Assembly (NCBI GenBank): GCA_020161815.1
Contig: JAIUOP010000003.1
Location: 62,001 to 126,000, forward strand
From: Actinomycetota bacterium
GTDB taxonomy: Bacteria > Actinomycetota > Actinomycetes > Actinomycetales > Dermatophilaceae
Direction: 5' to 3'
DNA: 64,000 bases
In this document: piece by piece, positions 61,401-64,000 of the stretch
How the letters are laid out: each line of letters opens with the position of its first letter
Position numbering within the stretch: the first letter of the stretch is position 1
Position numbers and translations under genes: made by a program
The notes under the pieces: model-generated
Told to the model about the DNA's origin: nothing
What the model saw: the letters and a program-made list of their open reading frames with translations, nothing else
Databases searched by the model: none

Positions 61401-63142
61401 CGCCCGGGGCCGTCACCGGTGGCGAGGAAGACGGCATACAGCCCCCGGTCGGGGATCGTGCCGCCCGACGTGACGGCGAGCCGCTGGGCCCCTCGGCGCC
61501 CGGAGATGGTGTCGGTGAGGCGATCCCAGACCAGGCGAGGGCGGAGCTCGGCGAACTCGTCGGAGGGGTACTTGCCCGAGAGCATGTCGAGGACGGAGTC
61601 GAGCAGCGGCCGAGTCAGCCCCCCGAAGGGTGCGGCTCGGCGGACGAGCTCGTGGACCTCATCGACCGGCCAGTCGTCCAGCGCGCACATCGCCACGACC
61701 TGCTGGGCGAGTACGTCGAGGGGATTGGCGGGGATGTGGAGGGACTCGATCGCCCCGGCACGCATCCGCTCGGTGACGACGGCGGTCTGGACGAGGTCAC
61801 CCCGGAACTTCGGGAAGAGGACGCCACGGCTGACCGCCCCCACCTGGTGCCCCGCTCGACCCACGCGCTGCAGGCCCGAGGCCACCGAGGGCGGTGACTC
61901 GACCTGGATGACCAGGTCGACCGCGCCCATGTCGATGCCGAGCTCGAGGCTGCTCGTCGCGACGACGGCCGGCAGGCGCCCGGACTTCAGGCCCTCCTCG
62001 ATCTCGAGGCGCTGCTCCCGGCTGACCGACCCGTGGTGGGCGCGGGCCAGCACCGGCGGGGCACCGGCCGAGGCCCCCGACTGGGCCATGATCGCGGCCG
62101 GCGGCCCCGATGTCGTGGCCGGTCGGCGAGATGGTGCCTCCGATGTCGCCCACGGGTCGGCGGCGGCCGCATCGGCGCCATCGGCCCCTTCAGCACCGTC
62201 GGACTGCCGCTCGGCCCAGATCTCGTTGAGGCGGGTCGTCAGGCGCTCGGCCAGGCGCCGCGAGTTGGCGAAGATGATCGTGGACCGATGGGCAGCGACG
62301 AGGTCGACGATCCGCTCCTCGACGTGCGGCCAGATGCTGGCCCGGGACTCCGCCCCCGCGGCCGGGCCGGACAGGTCGCCGGTCGGTTGCCCGAGCTCGG
62401 TCATGTCGGGCACGGGGACGACGACCTCGAGGTCCCACTCCTTGGTCGAGGGCGGCTGCACGGTCGTCACGGGCCGCCCGCCGGCGAGGAAGCGGGCCAC
62501 CTCCTCCACCGGTCGCACGGTGGCGGACAGGCCGATCCGCTGCGCAGGTCGGGGGAGCAGGGCGTCCAGTCGCTCCAGGCTGAGCGCGAGGTGCGCCCCG
62601 CGCTTGGAGCCGGCCAGGGCATGGACCTCGTCGATGATGACCGACTCGATCCCCACCAGGGACTCGCGGGTCGCCGAGGTCAGGAGCAGGAAGAGCGACT
62701 CCGGCGTGGTGATAAGGATGTCGCTGGGCGTGCGCGCGAACGCCCGTCGCTCGTCGGCCGGGGTGTCGCCGGTGCGGACGCTGACCGAGATCTCCGGCTC
62801 GGGCAGGCCCAGGCGGGTGGACGCATGCCGGATGCCGACCAGGGGAGAGCGGAGGTTGCGCTCGACGTCCGCGGCCAGGGCCTTCATCGGGGAGATGTAG
62901 AGGACCCGGCAGCGGGCCCTGCGGTCCTCGGGTCGCGGCGTGGACCCGATGCGGTCGATCGCCCAGAGGAACGCCGAGAGCGTCTTGCCCGAGCCCGTCG
63001 GTGCGACGACGAGCGTGTGGTCGCCCCCACTGATCGACTCCCACGCCCCGCGCTGGGCGGCCGTGGGCGCGGAGAAGCTGCCCGTGAACCAGGCGCGGGT
63101 CGCGGGGGAGAAGCGGTCGAGGACGTCGACGTCGGGGGCCAT
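58451..63142 (-). CDS. lhr: Lhr family ATP-dependent helicase
   Basis: The 1,563-residue superfamily 2 helicase has VVAPTGSGKTLSAFLWAI (motif I), IIDEVHALAGSKRGAH (DEVH box) and SATVRPVEEVARFLAGG (motif III). Motifs V-VI are around VIQVESPPSVASGLQRVGRA. Long Lhr-specific winged-helix and C-terminal regions follow. A disordered, Ala- and Asp-rich insert lies near residues 310-355. Lhr translocates on single-stranded DNA and takes part in DNA repair in mycobacteria. It lies upstream of the Nei2-like gene on the same strand, 148 bp apart, as in several actinobacteria. Confidence 0.94.
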   Translation of the reverse strand: MAPDVDVLDRFSPATRAWFTGSFSAPTAAQRGAWESISGGDHTLVVAPTGSGKTLSAFLWAIDRIGSTPRPEDRRARCRVLYISPMKALAADVERNLRSPLVGIRHASTRLGLPEPEISVSVRTGDTPADERRAFARTPSDILITTPESLFLLLTSATRESLVGIESVIIDEVHALAGSKRGAHLALSLERLDALLPRPAQRIGLSATVRPVEEVARFLAGGRPVTTVQPPSTKEWDLEVVVPVPDMTELGQPTGDLSGPAAGAESRASIWPHVEERIVDLVAAHRSTIIFANSRRLAERLTTRLNEIWAERQSDGAEGADGADAAAADPWATSEAPSRRPATTSGPPAAIMAQSGASAGAPPVLARAHHGSVSREQRLEIEEGLKSGRLPAVVATSSLELGIDMGAVDLVIQVESPPSVASGLQRVGRAGHQVGAVSRGVLFPKFRGDLVQTAVVTERMRAGAIESLHIPANPLDVLAQQVVAMCALDDWPVDEVHELVRRAAPFGGLTRPLLDSVLDMLSGKYPSDEFAELRPRLVWDRLTDTISGRRGAQRLAVTSGGTIPDRGLYAVFLATGDGPGRRVGELDEEMVYESRVGDLFTLGTSTWRIEDITHDRVLVTPAPGLPGRLPFWKGDSLGRPAELGRAVGAFVRDVASAPRHTAAERVKEAGLDDWAADNLLAYLADQQAATGHVPDDETIVVERFRDELGDWRVAIHSPFGAQVHAPWALAVAARMRERFGVDVQALHGDDGIICRLPDLEFEDGQTGVGAEILELVRLDPDEVHDLVVREIGGSALFAARFRECAARALLLPRRRPDRRQPLWQQRQRAAQLLEVAAQYPTFPIVHEAVRECVQDVFDVPGLVQLMADLGSRRVRLVDVESDRPSPFAQSLLFGYVAQFLYEGDSPLAERRAAALSLDPALLAELLGTSEGLALRDLLDADAIARTHAELQHLVPERRARDADEVADLLRMLGPLGVDEIRARVRDDAGPQVTSWLADLESARRVIAVRIAGEEQWAAIEDAARLRDALGVALPVGVPGAFLEPEQDPLGSLVARFARTRGPFTTADVSARFGLGAAVVRSSLAGLVARGRVVEGEFLPQGAGEEWCGAEVLRLLRRRSLAALRAEVEPVPPRDYARFLPRWQQVGGRMRGGDGLLRAIEQLSGVPLPASSWETLVLPARVRDYSPALLDEALAAGDILWAGHGATSGDDGWLSFHLAETAHLTLPVQPAAPPSVTEDSPLSDRVLDVLAGGGSWFFRSLSDRLGWLDDEELARALWDLVWSGRVTGDTFAPVRTLLAGGRTAHKRTSTGPRRTRYAGRRLALGSLGGAPTRPSLPSRSGPPHTVGRWSLLPVAEMNPTVRSHAVAELLLDRYGVVTRGAALAEEVPGGFASAYRILAAAEEAGRVRRGYFVEGLGAAQFATTGAVDALRQSGADRDKDPEVVVLAATDPANPFGAALTWPPRDTEGGHLPGRKAGAVVVIVDGELVLYVERGGRTVLTWVEDPPTLELAARAVADAVQRGALGRLTVEKADGASVLGSDHPLSAALSAAGFHLTPRGLRLRR

Positions 63143-63205
63143 GACGTGCACAGCCTCTCACCCGCCACCGACAGCGCGCCGGGAAGCACAGGTGAGCGCA
63201 CGGCA

Positions 63206-63211
63206 TACACT
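63206..63211 (+). promoter_or_regulatory. -10 box of the DUF3046 gene
   Basis: TACACT lies 6 nt before the GTG at 63218. Its first three bases belong to a copy of the repeated octamer (63201-63208). Confidence 0.5.
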
Positions 63212-63217
63212 CCCGGC

Positions 63218-63436
63218 GTGCGGGAGAGCAGGTTCCGGGAGTTGATGGACGACGAGTTCGGCGCGGGCTACGCCGCCTCGGTCCTGCGTGCCCACTCGAT
63301 CGGCGCCCTGGGCATGACCGCCGAGGCCGCGATGGCCGCGGGCGTGCCCTTCCGCCGGATCTGGGAGAGCCTCTGCGACGACTTCGACGTCCCCGAGTCG
63401 CGCCGGTTCGGCCTGGAGCACCCGCCGCGCGCATGA
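63218..63436 (+). CDS. DUF3046 protein
   Basis: The 72-residue protein matches the actinobacterial DUF3046 family: RESRFRELMDDEFGAGYAAS, then GMTAEAAMAAGVPFRRIWES and LCDDFDVPESRR. The family usually lies just upstream of recA; recA is not seen here because the next gene is on the other strand. Function unknown. Soluble. Confidence 0.88.
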   Translation: MRESRFRELMDDEFGAGYAASVLRAHSIGALGMTAEAAMAAGVPFRRIWESLCDDFDVPESRRFGLEHPPRA

Positions 63437-63437
63437 C

Positions 63438-64000
63438 TCACCGCGGCAGCCGCACCTCGAAGGTCGAGCCGCTGCCCGGCCCCGCCGACGTGGCGGTCAG
63501 CTCCCCGCCATGGGCACGGACGATGCTGCGCGCGATGGTCAGCCCGATCCCGCTGCCGCCGGCCGTGCGGCGCGTCCCCTGCACGCGGTAGAACCGCTCG
63601 AAGATGCGCTCGGTGTCCTCGTCCGTCAGGCCGATGCCCGTGTCGGTGACCGAGACCAGGGCCTGTGAGCCGACGACCCCGGTCGTCACCGTGACCCGCC
63701 CGCCGGGGGGTGTGGCCGCGATCGCGTTGCCGACGAGGTTGGTCACCACCTGGGCGAGCCGGTCGGCATCGCCACTGATCCGTATGCCGTCCGCTCGCCG
63801 CTCGCAGGCCAGCTCCAGTCCTGCGTCCTCGGCCTGGGCGCGCAGCCGCTCCGCGGCCGCGCAAGCGACCTCGGACAGGTCGATCGGGCTCGGCTGCAGG
63901 ACGAGGCGACTCTCGTCCGTCCGGGAGAGGGCGGACAGGTCCTCGGCCAGTCGGCGCAACCGTCGCGTCTCGTCGGTGAGGGCGGTCAACGTCTCGGCGT
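63438..64000 (-). CDS. Sensor histidine kinase, C-terminal part
   Basis: The frame is open to the right edge, so the sensor domain lies outside. Visible are the end of the dimerisation region (ETRRLRRLAEDLSALSRTDE) and the HATPase domain: N box QVVTNLVGNAIAATP, G1 VTDTGIGL, F box IFERFYRV and G2 GGSGIGLTIA. It autophosphorylates in the dimerisation helix, which is just beyond the edge. Its response regulator and signal are unknown. Confidence 0.93.
   Translation of the reverse strand, partial: AETLTALTDETRRLRRLAEDLSALSRTDESRLVLQPSPIDLSEVACAAAERLRAQAEDAGLELACERRADGIRISGDADRLAQVVTNLVGNAIAATPPGGRVTVTTGVVGSQALVSVTDTGIGLTDEDTERIFERFYRVQGTRRTAGGSGIGLTIARSIVRAHGGELTATSAGPGSGSTFEVRLPR

Overview
The window is high-GC DNA from an actinobacterium. 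The best guess is Micrococcales, in or near the Intrasporangiaceae/Dermatophilaceae. This is inferred from gene content (ClgR, DUF3046, DUF4233, an ileS T-box with a very short stem I, RNase J next to dapA and ftsK, an actinobacterial-type mreBCD-mrdA block) and from many start codons lying 6-8 nt behind a TANNNT box, as expected for leaderless mRNAs. No species is assigned.

Layout. 1-2,790: end of cobT, then an accessory patch holding a small secreted toxin-like protein with a probable immunity partner and wreckage of ParE/RelE-, DUF932- and SUKH-type genes. 2,793-6,189: cobF-cobQ, a CobC-like phosphatase and a DUF4916 protein. 6,229-9,819: T-box leader and ileS. 9,839-11,056: a DUF559/AbiEi-type nuclease gene between two related long hairpins. 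11,083-15,504: folC, a CDF transporter, small membrane proteins, ndk and a nucleotidyltransferase-PqqD pair. 15,515-19,924: mreB-mreC-mreD-mrdA, the lateral cell-wall synthesis machinery. 19,986-22,165: ybdD and a cstA that has lost its 5' end. 22,238-25,980: lpd, a broken glycosyltransferase and an amidohydrolase. 26,076-35,333: a coherent formamide/formate locus. It has an amide channel (AmiS/UreI), formamidase (FmdA), FmdB, a four-subunit molybdenum NAD-linked formate dehydrogenase (FdsGBAD), a MarR regulator and an AmiC-like sensor. Formamide would be split to ammonia and formate, and formate oxidised to CO2 with NADH.

35,485-58,302: rpsO, pnp, a lipoprotein, a 74-residue protein behind a PHO-box-like repeat, dapB, azlCD, GNAT, enoyl-CoA hydratase, an oxidoreductase, dfrA-thyA, dapA-rnj, ftsK, a small accessory patch (META-like remnant, MauE-thioredoxin fusion, unusual two-helix channel), dipeptidase, rimO-pgsA-pncC, clgR and an Fpg/Nei glycosylase. 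58,451-64,000: lhr, DUF3046 and the 3' part of a sensor kinase.

The most unexpected signal is not a gene. The octamer GTATGCCG (or its complement) occurs 56 times by my hand count, against about 2 expected from base composition. Five of these sites extend to an 18-bp pattern in unrelated contexts. Several long palindromes lie at gene junctions, including a perfect 72-bp one. All coordinates, counts and alignments were made by eye; family names rest on recognised motifs, not database searches.
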